A stretch of DNA of 64,000 nucleotides, from positions 3,756,001 to 3,820,000 of the forward strand of contig NZ_CP151587.1 of the NCBI RefSeq assembly GCF_038396845.1, given 5' to 3'. The notes under the pieces were generated by a model. The model did no database searches and was not told the origin of the DNA. It saw nothing but the letters and a program-made list of their open reading frames with translations. This document shows, one piece after another, positions 36,929 to 46,548 of the stretch. Numbering within the stretch: position 1 is the first letter of the stretch; the number at the start of each line of letters is the position of its first letter. This DNA is from Gymnodinialimonas sp. 57CJ19. Lineage in GTDB: Bacteria; Pseudomonadota; Alphaproteobacteria; Rhodobacterales; Rhodobacteraceae. The position numbers and the translations under genes are program-made.

Positions 36929-37783
36929 TCAGCCCTCCCTCAATGTTCTTGCGAAATCAGCCGCTTGGGCGATGATCTCGGCGTTCAGTCCAGTCTCGAA
37001 ACCACGTTGACGCAGATGCGCTTCCAGCCTTTCCGTGGCGACATTTCCCGCCGCGCCGGGCGCATAGGGGCAACCGCCAAGCCCGCCCACAGCGGCGTCA
37101 AAGACCCGCACACCCCGGGCCAGCGCCACGTCCACATTCTCTAACGCGCGTCCGCTGGTGTCGTGAAAGTGTCCCGCCAGTTTTTCGGCGGGCAACTCCT
37201 GCACCACCGCCTCCAGCATCTTGTCCATCCGTTCCGGCAAACCGCGCCCGATCGTATCGCCAAGGGACACCTCATAAGCGCCCATCTCGCGCAACGCCGC
37301 CACCACGCGGGCCACGTCGCCGGGCTCGGTTTCCCCGTCAAACGGGCAATCGGTGACGCACGACACATAGCCCCGCATCCGCATTCCATCGGCCTTCGCG
37401 GCCTTGGCCACATCGGCAAAGCGCGCCATGCTTTCGTCAATGGTCGCGTTCAGGTTCGCCTTGGAGAACCCTTCCGAGGCGCTGGCGAAAATCGCGATCT
37501 CGTCCGCTTTCGCCGCCACCGCCCCGCCATAACCGCGCATATTCGGCGTAAGCGCCGCGTAGCTGACCCCTTCAGCGCGCGTGATCCCGGCCAAGACCTG
37601 CGCCCCGTCCGCCATCTGCGGCACCCACTTGGGCGACACGAAAGACGCCACCTCGATCCGGGTGAACCCCGCGCGCGACAGCATGTCGATCAATGCCACC
37701 TTATCGGCGGTCGAGATCATGCGAGCCTCATTCTGCAACCCATCGCGGGGGCCAACCTCGAATATCTCTGCGCGGTCAGTCAT
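36929..37783 (-). CDS. liuE: hydroxymethylglutaryl-CoA lyase
   Basis: This TIM-barrel enzyme splits HMG-CoA into acetoacetate and acetyl-CoA, the last step of leucine breakdown. The 284-residue product has EVGPRDGLQNE at the start, SFVSPKWVPQMAD, HFHDTSGRALEN, and the signature GGCPYAPGAAGNVATE containing the catalytic Cys. The ATG at 37781-37783 begins MTDRAEIFEVGPRD; the longer frame runs into the GST gene, with which the true start overlaps by 8 bases. Confidence 0.95.
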   Translation of the reverse strand: MTDRAEIFEVGPRDGLQNEARMISTADKVALIDMLSRAGFTRIEVASFVSPKWVPQMADGAQVLAGITRAEGVSYAALTPNMRGYGGAVAAKADEIAIFASASEGFSKANLNATIDESMARFADVAKAAKADGMRMRGYVSCVTDCPFDGETEPGDVARVVAALREMGAYEVSLGDTIGRGLPERMDKMLEAVVQELPAEKLAGHFHDTSGRALENVDVALARGVRVFDAAVGGLGGCPYAPGAAGNVATERLEAHLRQRGFETGLNAEIIAQAADFARTLREG

Positions 37784-38450
37784 CTTGGGGCACCTCGTAA
37801 AAATCCTTTGCATAGAATGCCTGCGGTCCCTCGATCCGGGCTGCGGCCTGAAAACCGGGGCGGGTTTGCAGGCGCTCCCAATAGGCTTGCAGGTTTGGCC
37901 AGGGATCAAGGCGCACGTAGTACGGCGCTGCGAACAGGTTGAACCCCAACATCGCATCCGCGGCCGAGAATCCCGAGGGCAGAAAATACTCCCCCGCAAT
38001 CATCCCATCCAGCGCCCTCAGCGTGTCGGCCAGCCGCAGGGTGTTTAACTTGACTACGGTGCCCGAGGGCTTGGCCGGGGGCCGCAGAAACAGGTGGTTC
38101 AGGTTCAGCTGCTCAATGAGCGAGGCCATCGTTTCCGCAAACCCCATCGCCTCCAGATAGGCCACCCGATCTTGGTGGCCGGGCGCACGGCCAAAGCCAT
38201 GCTCTGGACGGCTTTCGCAGAGGTATTGCAAGATCGCCGCAGATTCGAAAACGGTGATCCCGTCGATTTCCAATGCCGGGATTCGGCCCGCCGGAGATTG
38301 CGCCAGAAACCCTGGCGCGCGCATCCCCTTGGTGCCAATCTGATAGGTCACAATCTCGGGCGTGATCCCCATCTCTTGCAACAGCCACAGCACCCGGAAA
38401 GAGCGGCCCCACGGAACATGGTGCAGACGCACGAGGGCCGCGTCGCTCAT
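37776..38450 (-). CDS. glutathione S-transferase family protein
   Basis: This 224-residue protein has an N-terminal thioredoxin-like domain (VPWGRSFRVLWLLQEMGI; PAGRIPALEIDG with the cis-Pro; TVFESAAILQYLCE) and a helical C-terminal domain. It could detoxify reactive acyl intermediates or act on an unrelated substrate. It is embedded in the leucine operon, overlapping the carboxylase alpha subunit gene by four bases and the lyase gene by eight, so it is co-translated with them. Confidence 0.88.
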   Translation of the reverse strand: MSDAALVRLHHVPWGRSFRVLWLLQEMGITPEIVTYQIGTKGMRAPGFLAQSPAGRIPALEIDGITVFESAAILQYLCESRPEHGFGRAPGHQDRVAYLEAMGFAETMASLIEQLNLNHLFLRPPAKPSGTVVKLNTLRLADTLRALDGMIAGEYFLPSGFSAADAMLGFNLFAAPYYVRLDPWPNLQAYWERLQTRPGFQAAARIEGPQAFYAKDFYEVPQDD

Positions 38451-40387
38451 GCCTCGTCTTCCAGCACGATCAACGCCGCGCCCGCGTCCACCTGCGCGCC
38501 GGCCACAGCCATAACCTCGGCCACGGTGCCATCGCGCCCGGCGGTCAGAACATGCTCCATCTTCATCGCTTCAAGCACGGCCAAACGGTCGCCCGCGCTT
38601 ACCTGCGCGCCCACTTCCACGAAGACGGCTTTCACCAGTCCCGGCATCGGCGCCACGATATGGCCCGCCGAGGCCCCCGGCCCCGTCGTCACATCCAACG
38701 GATCGGGCAACGTGAAGTGGTAGTTGTTGCCCCAAAAAACCGACAATCCAGCCCCGTGGCGCACCACTTCAGCCGCCACCGGCGTGCCGTCCACGGCCCA
38801 TTGGGTGTCGCCCTCGGTTTCCGTCCATGTCACCTCATGGGTGGCAGCGTCCGAAACAACTTGCGCCCGACCGGGCCCGGAAATTGTAACCTTCAGCGTC
38901 TCGGGCTCCTCCTCGAACGCCAGCACGACCGAGTGCTCCAGCGGCGCCCACAGGTTGAACCCCTGCACCGGGTCGTCCTCCATCCCCAAGGCCTCCACAG
39001 CTGCAACGGCTCGGCAGCGCGTGCAGGGCTCGGGTGCTTTCGACAAAGCCTCGACCTCTCGGTCGATCAGGCCGGTATCCACTTCCCCGCGCCCGAAACC
39101 TTCGTGCCTCGCCAAGGCTCTCAGAAAGCTGAGGTTGGTGACAGATCCCGCCACCTGCGTGTTCGCCAAAGCCTTTTCCAACCGCGCCAGGGCGATGGCG
39201 CGTGTGGGGCCGTGTACGATCAGCTTGGCGATCATCGGATCATACCACGGGCTGATCTCATCCCCCTCCCGCACGCCGGTGTCGGCACGGGCCCCTTCAG
39301 GAAATGCCAAATGGGTAAGCGTCCCCGTCGCGGGCAAGAACCCCTTCGGCACATCCTCTGCGTAAAGGCGCGCCTCAAAGGAATGCCCATCAATCGACAG
39401 GTCTTCCTGCGCCTTGGGCAAAGCCTCTCCGCTGGCCACGCGCAACTGCCATGCCACTAGGTCCACCCCGGTGATTGCTTCCGTGACCGGATGCTCCACC
39501 TGCAAGCGCGTGTTCATCTCCATGAAATAGAACCGATCCGCCTGTAACCCGTCGCTGGCGTCCACGATGAACTCCACCGTGCCTGCGCCCTTGTAGCCGA
39601 TCGCCTCCGCCGCGCGGACCGCCGCCGCGCCCATCGCCTGGCGCATGTCCTCGGTCATCCCGGGGGCGGGCGCTTCCTCAATCACCTTCTGGTGGCGGCG
39701 CTGAAGCGAGCAATCTCGCTCGAACAAATGCACCGCCCTTTCGCCGTCTCCAAAGACTTGCACCTCGATGTGCCTGGGGGTGGAGACGTATTTTTCGATC
39801 AACACCGCCTCGTTGCCAAAGGCCGTGGCCGCCTCTCCTTGAGCACTGGCCAGCGCGTCGGCGAATTCCTCCGGCGCATCGACACGGCGCATGCCCTTGC
39901 CGCCGCCGCCCGCCACAGCCTTGATCAACACCGGATAGCCGATCTCACTGGCCCTCTCGGCCAATCCTTCCTGCGACGCGCCATGATAGCCCGGCACCAC
40001 GGGCACGCCCGCCTCCACCATCAAGGCCTTCGCCGCATCCTTCAGACCCATCGCCCGGATCGCTTGGGCAGATGGCCCGATAAACACCAATCCCGCTGCC
40101 TCCACCGCATCGACAAACTCCGGGTTCTCCGACAAAAACCCGTAGCCCGGATGCACTGCCTGCGCGCCCGTGCGCAACGCCGCCTCGATGATCACCTCAC
40201 CGCGCAGATAGCTTTCCTTGGGCGCCGCCCCGCCAACATGCACCGCCTCATCGGCCATCTGCACGTGGCGTGCCCCGGCATCGGCGTCGGAATACACCGC
40301 CACCGTCCGCACACCCATGGCGCGGGCCGTGTCCATCACCCGGCACGCAATCTCACCGCGGTTCGCGATCAATACCTTCTTAAACAT
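38447..40387 (-). CDS. liuD: methylcrotonyl-CoA carboxylase, biotin-carrying alpha subunit
   Basis: The 646-residue product has the biotin carboxylase domain (MFKKVLIANRGEIACRV, GGGGKGMRRV, FERDCSLQRRHQKVIEEAPAP, FMEMNTRLQVEHPVTE) and ends with a biotinyl domain whose VLEAMKMEHVL motif holds the modified Lys. It carboxylates biotin for the beta subunit at 40518. Neighbouring beta subunit, hydratase and lyase genes point to methylcrotonyl-CoA rather than propionyl- or acetyl-CoA. The ATG at 40385-40387 is the family start; the upstream extension is unlike the family. Confidence 0.95.
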   Translation of the reverse strand: MFKKVLIANRGEIACRVMDTARAMGVRTVAVYSDADAGARHVQMADEAVHVGGAAPKESYLRGEVIIEAALRTGAQAVHPGYGFLSENPEFVDAVEAAGLVFIGPSAQAIRAMGLKDAAKALMVEAGVPVVPGYHGASQEGLAERASEIGYPVLIKAVAGGGGKGMRRVDAPEEFADALASAQGEAATAFGNEAVLIEKYVSTPRHIEVQVFGDGERAVHLFERDCSLQRRHQKVIEEAPAPGMTEDMRQAMGAAAVRAAEAIGYKGAGTVEFIVDASDGLQADRFYFMEMNTRLQVEHPVTEAITGVDLVAWQLRVASGEALPKAQEDLSIDGHSFEARLYAEDVPKGFLPATGTLTHLAFPEGARADTGVREGDEISPWYDPMIAKLIVHGPTRAIALARLEKALANTQVAGSVTNLSFLRALARHEGFGRGEVDTGLIDREVEALSKAPEPCTRCRAVAAVEALGMEDDPVQGFNLWAPLEHSVVLAFEEEPETLKVTISGPGRAQVVSDAATHEVTWTETEGDTQWAVDGTPVAAEVVRHGAGLSVFWGNNYHFTLPDPLDVTTGPGASAGHIVAPMPGLVKAVFVEVGAQVSAGDRLAVLEAMKMEHVLTAGRDGTVAEVMAVAGAQVDAGAALIVLEDEA

Positions 40388-40460
40388 CCTCAGCCCTTTC
40401 CGAGCACTCAATCCCCGCCAATCCGACCCTGCGCCCCCGCGCCCGGCCCAAGGAAACGCA

Positions 40461-40494
40461 CAACGCTCCCCCTTCACCTTGGCCCATACAACTC
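40461..40494 (+). repeat. 34-bp intergenic element, copy 1
   Basis: The sequence CAACGCTCCCCCTTCACCTT followed by GGCCCATACAACTC recurs with small changes at 43119-43150 and 52454-52487. Here it fills part of the 130-base gap between the two carboxylase subunit genes. Confidence 0.75.
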
Positions 40495-40517
40495 AATCCC
40501 GAACCCTCAGCCCGCAC

Positions 40518-42122
40518 CTACATCCTGAACAAGCCAAACTTCGTCTCCTCAATCGGCGCATTCAACGCCGCCGCCAGCGACAAACCCAACACTTCCCGAG
40601 ACTTGCGCGGGTCAACAACCCCGTCATCCCACAGCCTCGCGCTGGCATACAACGGATGCGACTGCTCCTCGAACATGTCGATGGTGGGCTGCTTGAAGGC
40701 CGCCTCCGCCTCCGCAGACCAGCTCTCCCCCGCCCGCTCCATCGCGTCGCGCTTGACCGTGGCCAGAACCCCCGCCGCCTGTGCGCCGCCCATGACCGAG
40801 ATCCGCGCGTTCGGCCAGGACCACAGGAACCTTGGCGAATAGGCCCGCCCCGCCATCCCGTAGTTGCCCGCCCCGAAGGACCCGCCCACCAACATCGTCA
40901 CTTTTGGCACCGCAGTCGTCGCCACCGCGGTCACCATCTTGGCGCCGTGCCGTGCAATCCCCTCGTTCTCATACTTCCGCCCGACCATGAAGCCGGTGAT
41001 GTTCTGCAAAAAGACCAGCGGGATCTTCCGGGCCGAGCACAATTCCACAAAATGCGCCGCCTTCTGTGCCGCCTCGCTGAACAACACGCCATTGTTGGCG
41101 ATAATGCCCACGGGCAGGCCCATGACTTCGGCGAAACCGCAGACGATCGTCTCGCCGAAACGCGCCTTGAATTCGTCAAAGTAACTGTCATCCACGACCC
41201 GGGCGATGACCTCTCGAATGTCATAGGGCGTGGTCAGGGATCCAGGCACTACGCCCAACAGCTCGTCGGGGTCATAGGCTGGCGGCCGCCCGCCCAATGT
41301 CACGCCATAGCTTTCGCTGAACCCTTCCAGCGACCCCACGGCGCGGCGCGCCAGGGCCAGCGCATGGGCGTCGTCCTCTGCCAGATAGTCCGCCACGCCA
41401 GACAGGCGCGTGTGCACGTCGCCGCCGCCCAAATCCTCGGCCGAAACAACTTCTCCCGTGGCCGCTTTCACCAGCGGTGGCCCGGCCAAAAAGATCGTCC
41501 CCTGCTCTTTCACGATGATCGACACATCGGCCATGGCGGGCACATAGGCGCCCCCCGCGGTGCAAGAGCCCATGACCACGGCAATCTGCGCAATCCCCTT
41601 GGCGCTCATCCGGGCCTGGTTGTAAAAAATGCGCCCGAAATGGTCTCGGTCGGGAAAAACCTCATCCTGGTTGGGCAGGTTCGCCCCGCCACTATCGACC
41701 AGATAGACGCAGGTCAGACCACATTCCTCGGCAATCTCCTGGGCGCGCAAATGCTTCTTCACGGTGATCGGGTAATACGTGCCGCCCTTCACGGTGGCAT
41801 CGTTGCAAATCACCATTACCTCGCGCCCATGCACCCGGCCCACACCGGCAATCACACCGCCACAGGGCGCCGCCCCGTCATAAAGCCCATGGCCCGCCAA
41901 AGCCCCAACCTCCAGAAACGGCGATCCCGCATCCAGCAGGTTCGCCACGCGCTCCCGGGGCAGCATCTTGCCTCGGCCCACATGCCTTTCCCGAGACCGC
42001 GCCCCGCCCCCCGCCGCCGCCAATCCGGCCGCCTCCGAGATGACATCCAGCGCCTCCAGATGCGCCGCGCGGTTGACTTTGGCCTGCTCCGAGCCGCCGA
42101 TGAATTGAGAGTTCAGTTTCAC
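40518..42122 (-). CDS. liuB: methylcrotonyl-CoA carboxylase, carboxyltransferase beta subunit
   Basis: The 534-residue carboxyltransferase moves the carboxyl group from biotin to 3-methylcrotonyl-CoA. Visible family parts are [62 protein letters not shown], and [24 protein letters not shown]. The GTG at 42120-42122 starts VKLNSQF, which fits the usual MKL-S start and the normal length of about 535; another in-frame GTG at 42161 would add 13 residues. Confidence 0.95.
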   Translation of the reverse strand: MKLNSQFIGGSEQAKVNRAAHLEALDVISEAAGLAAAGGGARSRERHVGRGKMLPRERVANLLDAGSPFLEVGALAGHGLYDGAAPCGGVIAGVGRVHGREVMVICNDATVKGGTYYPITVKKHLRAQEIAEECGLTCVYLVDSGGANLPNQDEVFPDRDHFGRIFYNQARMSAKGIAQIAVVMGSCTAGGAYVPAMADVSIIVKEQGTIFLAGPPLVKAATGEVVSAEDLGGGDVHTRLSGVADYLAEDDAHALALARRAVGSLEGFSESYGVTLGGRPPAYDPDELLGVVPGSLTTPYDIREVIARVVDDSYFDEFKARFGETIVCGFAEVMGLPVGIIANNGVLFSEAAQKAAHFVELCSARKIPLVFLQNITGFMVGRKYENEGIARHGAKMVTAVATTAVPKVTMLVGGSFGAGNYGMAGRAYSPRFLWSWPNARISVMGGAQAAGVLATVKRDAMERAGESWSAEAEAAFKQPTIDMFEEQSHPLYASARLWDDGVVDPRKSREVLGLSLAAALNAPIEETKFGLFRM

Positions 42123-42200
42123 AGTTTCATTCCCTTTCGCCCGCCCGATCCACGGCGGCACCTAATCCAAATCCTGTTGCGCCGTGCCCGCGCCGCGCCG

Positions 42201-42767
42201 CTATTGCGCGGCGTCCAAGTCACTCAACACGGCCCAATCCAACGGCCCCAGGACCCCCATCAACCGTGCCACCTGCCAGGCATGCACCGCCTCTTCAAAC
42301 TTCAACGCGGCCTGAAAACTCTCGCACCACAAGGCGCGTCTGGCGTCCCATCCCGCGCAGGAATCCCCCGCGTCCTGGCCATGGGCCAAGGCCCAGACCC
42401 TCTCGTACAATGGCGCCAACGCGCCCCCCCCCACAGCTTCCGGCTCTGGCAACAGCGCCCGCATCTGCGCGCCTCTGGCTTCAAACGCCGCCCGCAGCCG
42501 CCGCTGGCAGTCCATCGCCCCGGTCGAGACCTCACAGATCCCCATCGCCAAGTAGCCGCAATGCTGCACCCAATGGGCATTCATCGCCCCGATCTCCCAG
42601 TCCGCCCCGTAACCGGGGCCCCGCACCGCCCCTTCAAACTCCGCCATAGCCCCCGGCAAACAGACCCCAAACCTTGGCGTCTCCGGTGCCCCATCTCCCC
42701 ACGACTGCGCCGCACCCTCGCCGGTGCCCAGCGCCAGAACCCCGCAGAGCACCAGCCACAACCTCAC
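42201..42767 (-). CDS. secreted hypothetical protein in the leucine operon
   Basis: This 188-residue protein has a signal peptide (MRLWLVLCGVLALGTGEGAAQS). The mature domain holds six Cys residues (VCLPG, HCGYL, ICEVS, DCQRR, SCAGW, WCESF), probably three disulfides. The Cys spacing and the WVQHCGYLAMGICEVS segment look like a folded periplasmic domain, but no family is recognised. It overlaps the next upstream small gene by four bases. Its place between leucine-pathway genes does not explain its role. Confidence 0.65.
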   Translation of the reverse strand: MRLWLVLCGVLALGTGEGAAQSWGDGAPETPRFGVCLPGAMAEFEGAVRGPGYGADWEIGAMNAHWVQHCGYLAMGICEVSTGAMDCQRRLRAAFEARGAQMRALLPEPEAVGGGALAPLYERVWALAHGQDAGDSCAGWDARRALWCESFQAALKFEEAVHAWQVARLMGVLGPLDWAVLSDLDAAQ

Positions 42768-43066
42768 GTTGCATCCTCCCCTAAGATCAACGCCTCATCC
42801 ACCGGCTCCCCTCGGGCGTCGACCGCCACGAACCACGCTTCCGATCCCTCGGCCTCGCAGATCACCATCAACCTCACGCCCTCCACACCCGCCGGCACGC
42901 CGTAGCAATCACTCAAATCACCCCCGGTCTCCGCCACATAGACGGCGCCGTGCCGCGCGATGATATCCCCCTCCGAGATCGGTGCCGATAGAACGCCCAA
43001 GTACAACCCGAACGCCCCCGCCAAAGCCAGCGCCGCCGCCAACGGCAAGATCAGCCCCCGGGTCAT
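42764..43066 (-). CDS. small membrane-anchored hypothetical protein
   Basis: This 100-residue protein starts MTRGLILPLAAALALAGAFG, with one transmembrane or signal-anchor segment, then a periplasmic domain with two Cys (SDCYGVPAG and VICEAEGSEAWF) likely paired. The ATG at 43064-43066 was chosen over a frame reaching 43147, which would run through the 34-bp repeat. Its stop overlaps the start of the secreted protein gene (ATGA), so the two are coupled. The function is unknown. Confidence 0.6.
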   Translation of the reverse strand: MTRGLILPLAAALALAGAFGLYLGVLSAPISEGDIIARHGAVYVAETGGDLSDCYGVPAGVEGVRLMVICEAEGSEAWFVAVDARGEPVDEALILGEDAT

Positions 43067-43118
43067 CACGCGCGCATCTCCTCCCCTGCCCGCAAGCGCA
43101 AAGCCCGCAAACCAGACA

Positions 43119-43150
43119 CAACGCCCCCGTTCACCTTGGCCATACAACTC
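43119..43150 (+). repeat. 34-bp intergenic element, copy 2 (32 bp)
   Basis: This reads CAACGCCCCCGTTCACCTTG then GCCATACAACTC. It differs from copy 1 mainly by two single-base deletions. It lies in the 103-base gap downstream of isovaleryl-CoA dehydrogenase. Confidence 0.75.
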
Positions 43151-43169
43151 ATCGCAACAGCTGCCACAC

Positions 43170-44330
43170 TCACATCATTCCCATAAGTTCCCGCCCGACC
43201 AGCATGCGCCGGATCTCCGACGTCCCGGCTCCAATTTCCATCAGCTTGGCATCGCGGAACATCCGGCTCACGGGCGCGTCGTTCATAAACCCCGCGCCCC
43301 CCATGGCCTGCACCGCCTGATGGGCCACCTTCATCCCCTCTTCGCTTGCGTATAGCACACAAGCCGCCGCATCCTGGCGTGTGACCTGCCCCCGGTCACA
43401 GGCCTTGGCGACCTCGTAGGCGTAAGCGCGCGCCGAGTTCATCGAGGTATACATATCCGCAATCTTGCCCTGCATCAGTTGGAAATCCCCAATCGACTGC
43501 CCGAACTGCTTGCGTTCCTTCATGTAAGGCATGACCTCATCCAGACAGCCCGCCATGATGCCGATGTTCACGCCCGACAGCACCACGCGCTCATAATCCA
43601 ACCCGCTCATCAGCACGCGGACACCGCGTCCTTCTTCGCCAAGCACATTCTCGAACGGCACTTCCACGTCTTCGAATACCAGTTCCGCCGTGTTCGACCC
43701 GCGCATACCCATCTTGTCGAAATGCGGGCTGGTGCTGAAACCAACCATCTCCTTTTCGATGATGAACGCGGTCATCCCCTTGCTGCCGGCCTCCGGGTCC
43801 GTCTTGGCATAGACAACCAACGTGTCGGCATCGGGCCCATTTGTGATCCAGTACTTCGTGCCATTCAGCACATAGCGATCGTTGCGCTTTTCTGCCCTCA
43901 ACGACATCGACACCACGTCCGATCCCGCGCCCGCCTCGGACATCGCCAAGGCGCCTACGTGTTCACCGGATACCAGTCGCGGCAGGTACTTTTCCTTCTG
44001 CTCGACCGAACCGTTCAACTTGATCTGGTTCACGCAAAGGTTCGAATGCGCCCCGTAGGACAACCCGATCGAGGCAGAGACCCGGCTGATCTCTTCCACC
44101 GCCACCAGATGCGCCAGATAGCCCATACCCGCGCCGCCATAGGCCTCGTCAACGGTCACGCCCAAAAGGCCCAACTCACCCATCTCGGGCCACAACTCGT
44201 TGGGGAAAGCATTGTCGGCATCGACGGCGGCGGCCATGGGCTTCACCCGCTCCTGCGCCCACGTATGCACCATGTCACGCAAGGCATTCACATCCTCGCC
44301 CAGATCAAAACTCATCGAACCCAGAAACAT
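43170..44330 (-). CDS. liuA: isovaleryl-CoA dehydrogenase
   Basis: This FAD enzyme oxidises isovaleryl-CoA to 3-methylcrotonyl-CoA, the first committed step of leucine degradation, passing electrons to ETF. The 386-residue product has the acyl-CoA dehydrogenase motifs [70 protein letters not shown] and [20 protein letters not shown]. The start [14 protein letters not shown] (44330) has a GAGAG ribosome-binding site; the upstream extension would cross the promoter. Another Met at 44315 is possible. It is the first gene of the minus-strand liu cluster. Confidence 0.93.
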   Translation of the reverse strand: MFLGSMSFDLGEDVNALRDMVHTWAQERVKPMAAAVDADNAFPNELWPEMGELGLLGVTVDEAYGGAGMGYLAHLVAVEEISRVSASIGLSYGAHSNLCVNQIKLNGSVEQKEKYLPRLVSGEHVGALAMSEAGAGSDVVSMSLRAEKRNDRYVLNGTKYWITNGPDADTLVVYAKTDPEAGSKGMTAFIIEKEMVGFSTSPHFDKMGMRGSNTAELVFEDVEVPFENVLGEEGRGVRVLMSGLDYERVVLSGVNIGIMAGCLDEVMPYMKERKQFGQSIGDFQLMQGKIADMYTSMNSARAYAYEVAKACDRGQVTRQDAAACVLYASEEGMKVAHQAVQAMGGAGFMNDAPVSRMFRDAKLMEIGAGTSEIRRMLVGRELMGMM

Positions 44331-44350
44331 CGCCCATCTCTCCCGGTAAT

Positions 44351-44395
44351 TGAACGCTCGTTCATTTAATGGCACAGCCCCCGCGTCCGAGTCAA
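44351..44395 (-). promoter_or_regulatory. liu promoter with overlapping TetR-type operator
   Basis: On the minus strand, TTGACT (44395-44390) and CATTAA (44371-44366) are spaced by 18 bases. Directly downstream lies the inverted repeat TGAACG-AG-CGTTCA (44364-44351), 20 bases before the isovaleryl-CoA dehydrogenase ATG. A palindrome at the transcription start is the classic position for a repressor. The shape suits a TetR-family regulator of acyl-CoA metabolism; the regulator gene is not in this window. The rest of the 44331-44807 gap holds two short GC palindromes (44528-44543, 44642-44657) and no gene. Confidence 0.6.
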
Positions 44396-44807
44396 AGGAT
44401 ATTGCCTCCCTCAAGCCCGTGCCCCCACCGCGCGCACCATAAGGCTTTGGCGCAACACCCCATTTTTCCGCGCTATAGAGGCTTTTGAAGATCTTCACCG
44501 GGCGTGGGTCAACACCCGCCCAACTTTACGGCCCTGTGGCCGTGTTGCCCCAGACCGCCCCCTCATTGGGCGCAGGCGCACGGCTCGGATCGCGCATATC
44601 TCCGACCCGCCGGGTGACGCCGGTGGGGGCAATCCCGTTTCAAAGCGGGCCCGCTTTTCTTTACGCCGCAATACCGCTGCCACCCATTCCGCAGCCCCCG
44701 CCAGACAGAGGCCCCCGGCAATGACACCTATCACGGATCGTCATGGCCCCCGCCCTTGTGCACCGCGCCCAAGCGCGTAACCCTGTGCCCAAAGCGCAGG
44801 AGGTCTC

Positions 44808-45668
44808 ATGCTCAATTTCCATATCTATGATGTCTTCACCGACACGGCGTTTACCGGCAATCCTCTGGCCATCGTCGAAGGGGCAGACGGCCTGACCACG
44901 GCGCAGATGCAAACCATCGCGCGGCAGTTCAACCTGTCGGAAACCATCTTCATCCAGACGCACGATGACCCTTCGCACACCGCGAAAGTACGCATCTTTT
45001 TTCCCACTGCGGAAATCCCCTTCGCGGGGCATCCCACCATCGGCTGCGCCCTGCATCTGGCCAACGGCGCCCCCACCGTCACCCTGGAGGAGGTCGCAGG
45101 CCTCGTGCCCGTGACCATCTCCGATGGCACCGCCGAATTCACCGCCCCGATACTCCCCCGTGCGCTGAACACCACCCCAGACCGCGCGACCATGGCCGCG
45201 GCTCTCGGGCTGGCTGAACACGATCTCGCGCCCACCGCGTTCGGGAATTTTGAGGGTGGGCCGTCCTTTCTCTACGTCGAGCTCACCACGCTCGAGGCCC
45301 TGTCCCGCTGCAAAATCTCCGAACCCGCCTTCTCGGAAACCCGCAAGACTGCTGGCGACACCGGCGCGATCTATGCCTATGTGCCCACCGGGCCAAATAC
45401 GATCCAAGGCCGGATGTTCGATCCCCCCGCTGGCATCGCGGAAGATCCCGCCACAGGCTCTGCCACGGCCCTTCTGGCGGGCCACCTGCACGCGACCGGG
45501 CGCTTGCCCGCCTCCGGCACAACCACCTTCACCCTGCGCCAAGGGGTCGAAATGGGCCGCCCCTCGGACCTGCGGCTGACCATCGACACGGCCTCGAATG
45601 CCCTCACCGCTGTGCGTGTCGCGGGCCAGGCGGTTCCCGTGGCCTCCGGCCAGATCCGCATCCCCTAA
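44808..45668 (+). CDS. PhzF-family isomerase
   Basis: This 286-residue protein has the two-lobed diaminopimelate-epimerase-like fold of the PhzF family. Visible parts are FHIYDVFTDTAFTGNPLAIVEGADGL at the N-terminus, NLSETIFIQ with the expected catalytic Glu, FPTAEIPFAGHPTIGCA, and the second-lobe motif GIAEDPATGSATALLAGHL. Most members have unknown substrates. It faces away from the liu operon across a 477-base gap and is followed by a TerB-like gene. Confidence 0.92.
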   Translation: MLNFHIYDVFTDTAFTGNPLAIVEGADGLTTAQMQTIARQFNLSETIFIQTHDDPSHTAKVRIFFPTAEIPFAGHPTIGCALHLANGAPTVTLEEVAGLVPVTISDGTAEFTAPILPRALNTTPDRATMAAALGLAEHDLAPTAFGNFEGGPSFLYVELTTLEALSRCKISEPAFSETRKTAGDTGAIYAYVPTGPNTIQGRMFDPPAGIAEDPATGSATALLAGHLHATGRLPASGTTTFTLRQGVEMGRPSDLRLTIDTASNALTAVRVAGQAVPVASGQIRIP

Positions 45669-45814
45669 GACGCCTCCGCCCGCGCTACCGCCCCCTCCTC
45701 GGCGCTGTCACATCGGCCCACGCCACCGAAAAAATGTCGTCCTGCACCGCAGGGCACTTCTTAAGGGCGCTCCGGGGCCTTCCCCCCGCGCCACGCCGTG
45801 CCTATAGTCGACCG

Positions 45815-46255
45815 ATGATTTCAGATCTGCTCAGCCGCCTTCTGGCCCCCGCCCCTGAACCGCTTCCCCAAGCCGACGCCCGCCTTGCGCTTGCCGCCCT
45901 TCTGGTGCGTGTTGCCCGTTCCGACGGGGATTACGCCGCCGTGGAAATCGCCCGCATTGATGCGCTTCTGGCCGATCGCTACGGGCTTCTTCCGGGCCAA
46001 GCCAAGACCCTGCGCGCGCAGGCCGAGGCGCTCGAGGCTCAGGCCCCCGACACCGTCCGTTTTACCCGCGCCATCAAGGAGTCGGTTGATCATGACGACC
46101 GTCTGGATGTGGTCGAGGCGCTTTGGGACATTGCCCTTGCCGATGGCGAGCGTGACGAGGATGAAAACGCCCTGATGCGCCTGGTCGCCCCGATGCTCGG
46201 CATCAATGATCGCGACAGCAATCTGGCCCGACGCCGGGTCGAGGCAAACCTTTAA
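45815..46255 (+). CDS. TerB-like domain protein
   Basis: This 146-residue helical protein resembles the TerB/DjlA N-terminal domain. It has two similar halves, each with an acidic loop able to bind a metal: VARSDGDYAAVEIARIDALL and IALADGERDEDENALMRLV. The usual A-x-x-DG-x-x-x-x-E pattern is present in both. The ATG at 45815 is taken because the upstream frame extension (from 45734) is non-conserved. The function in this context is unknown. Confidence 0.82.
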   Translation: MISDLLSRLLAPAPEPLPQADARLALAALLVRVARSDGDYAAVEIARIDALLADRYGLLPGQAKTLRAQAEALEAQAPDTVRFTRAIKESVDHDDRLDVVEALWDIALADGERDEDENALMRLVAPMLGINDRDSNLARRRVEANL

Positions 46256-46548
46256 GGGACTATGCAGGCCTCCGCCCGCCGCCTCCCCCCCGGCCATCTC
46301 CGCCGGGGCGCACCGGTCCTGACCATGTGCGCCACCGTCCCGATATGTCTGCGTGCCCAAACCCGGGTGGCTTGTGATGCGTGCGACACCCTCCCCCCCA
46401 TTTAGGTTTCGGCGACCACGGCCATGGCCGCAAGCTGGCCCGGCATACGGCCGAAATCGACAACTTCCCCTGCGGCACCCACCCCTTGCCCGTTGCATTT
46501 CTTGGCCATTTCGGCACAACTCAGACGAAACATCAGGGACAAGACCAC

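Noticed and set aside
40218..42905. 895-residue open frame on the plus strand
   Set aside because: It lies antisense to both carboxylase subunit genes and other minus-strand genes; it is rich in Pro, Arg and His and has no domain, as expected for a shadow frame in high-GC DNA.
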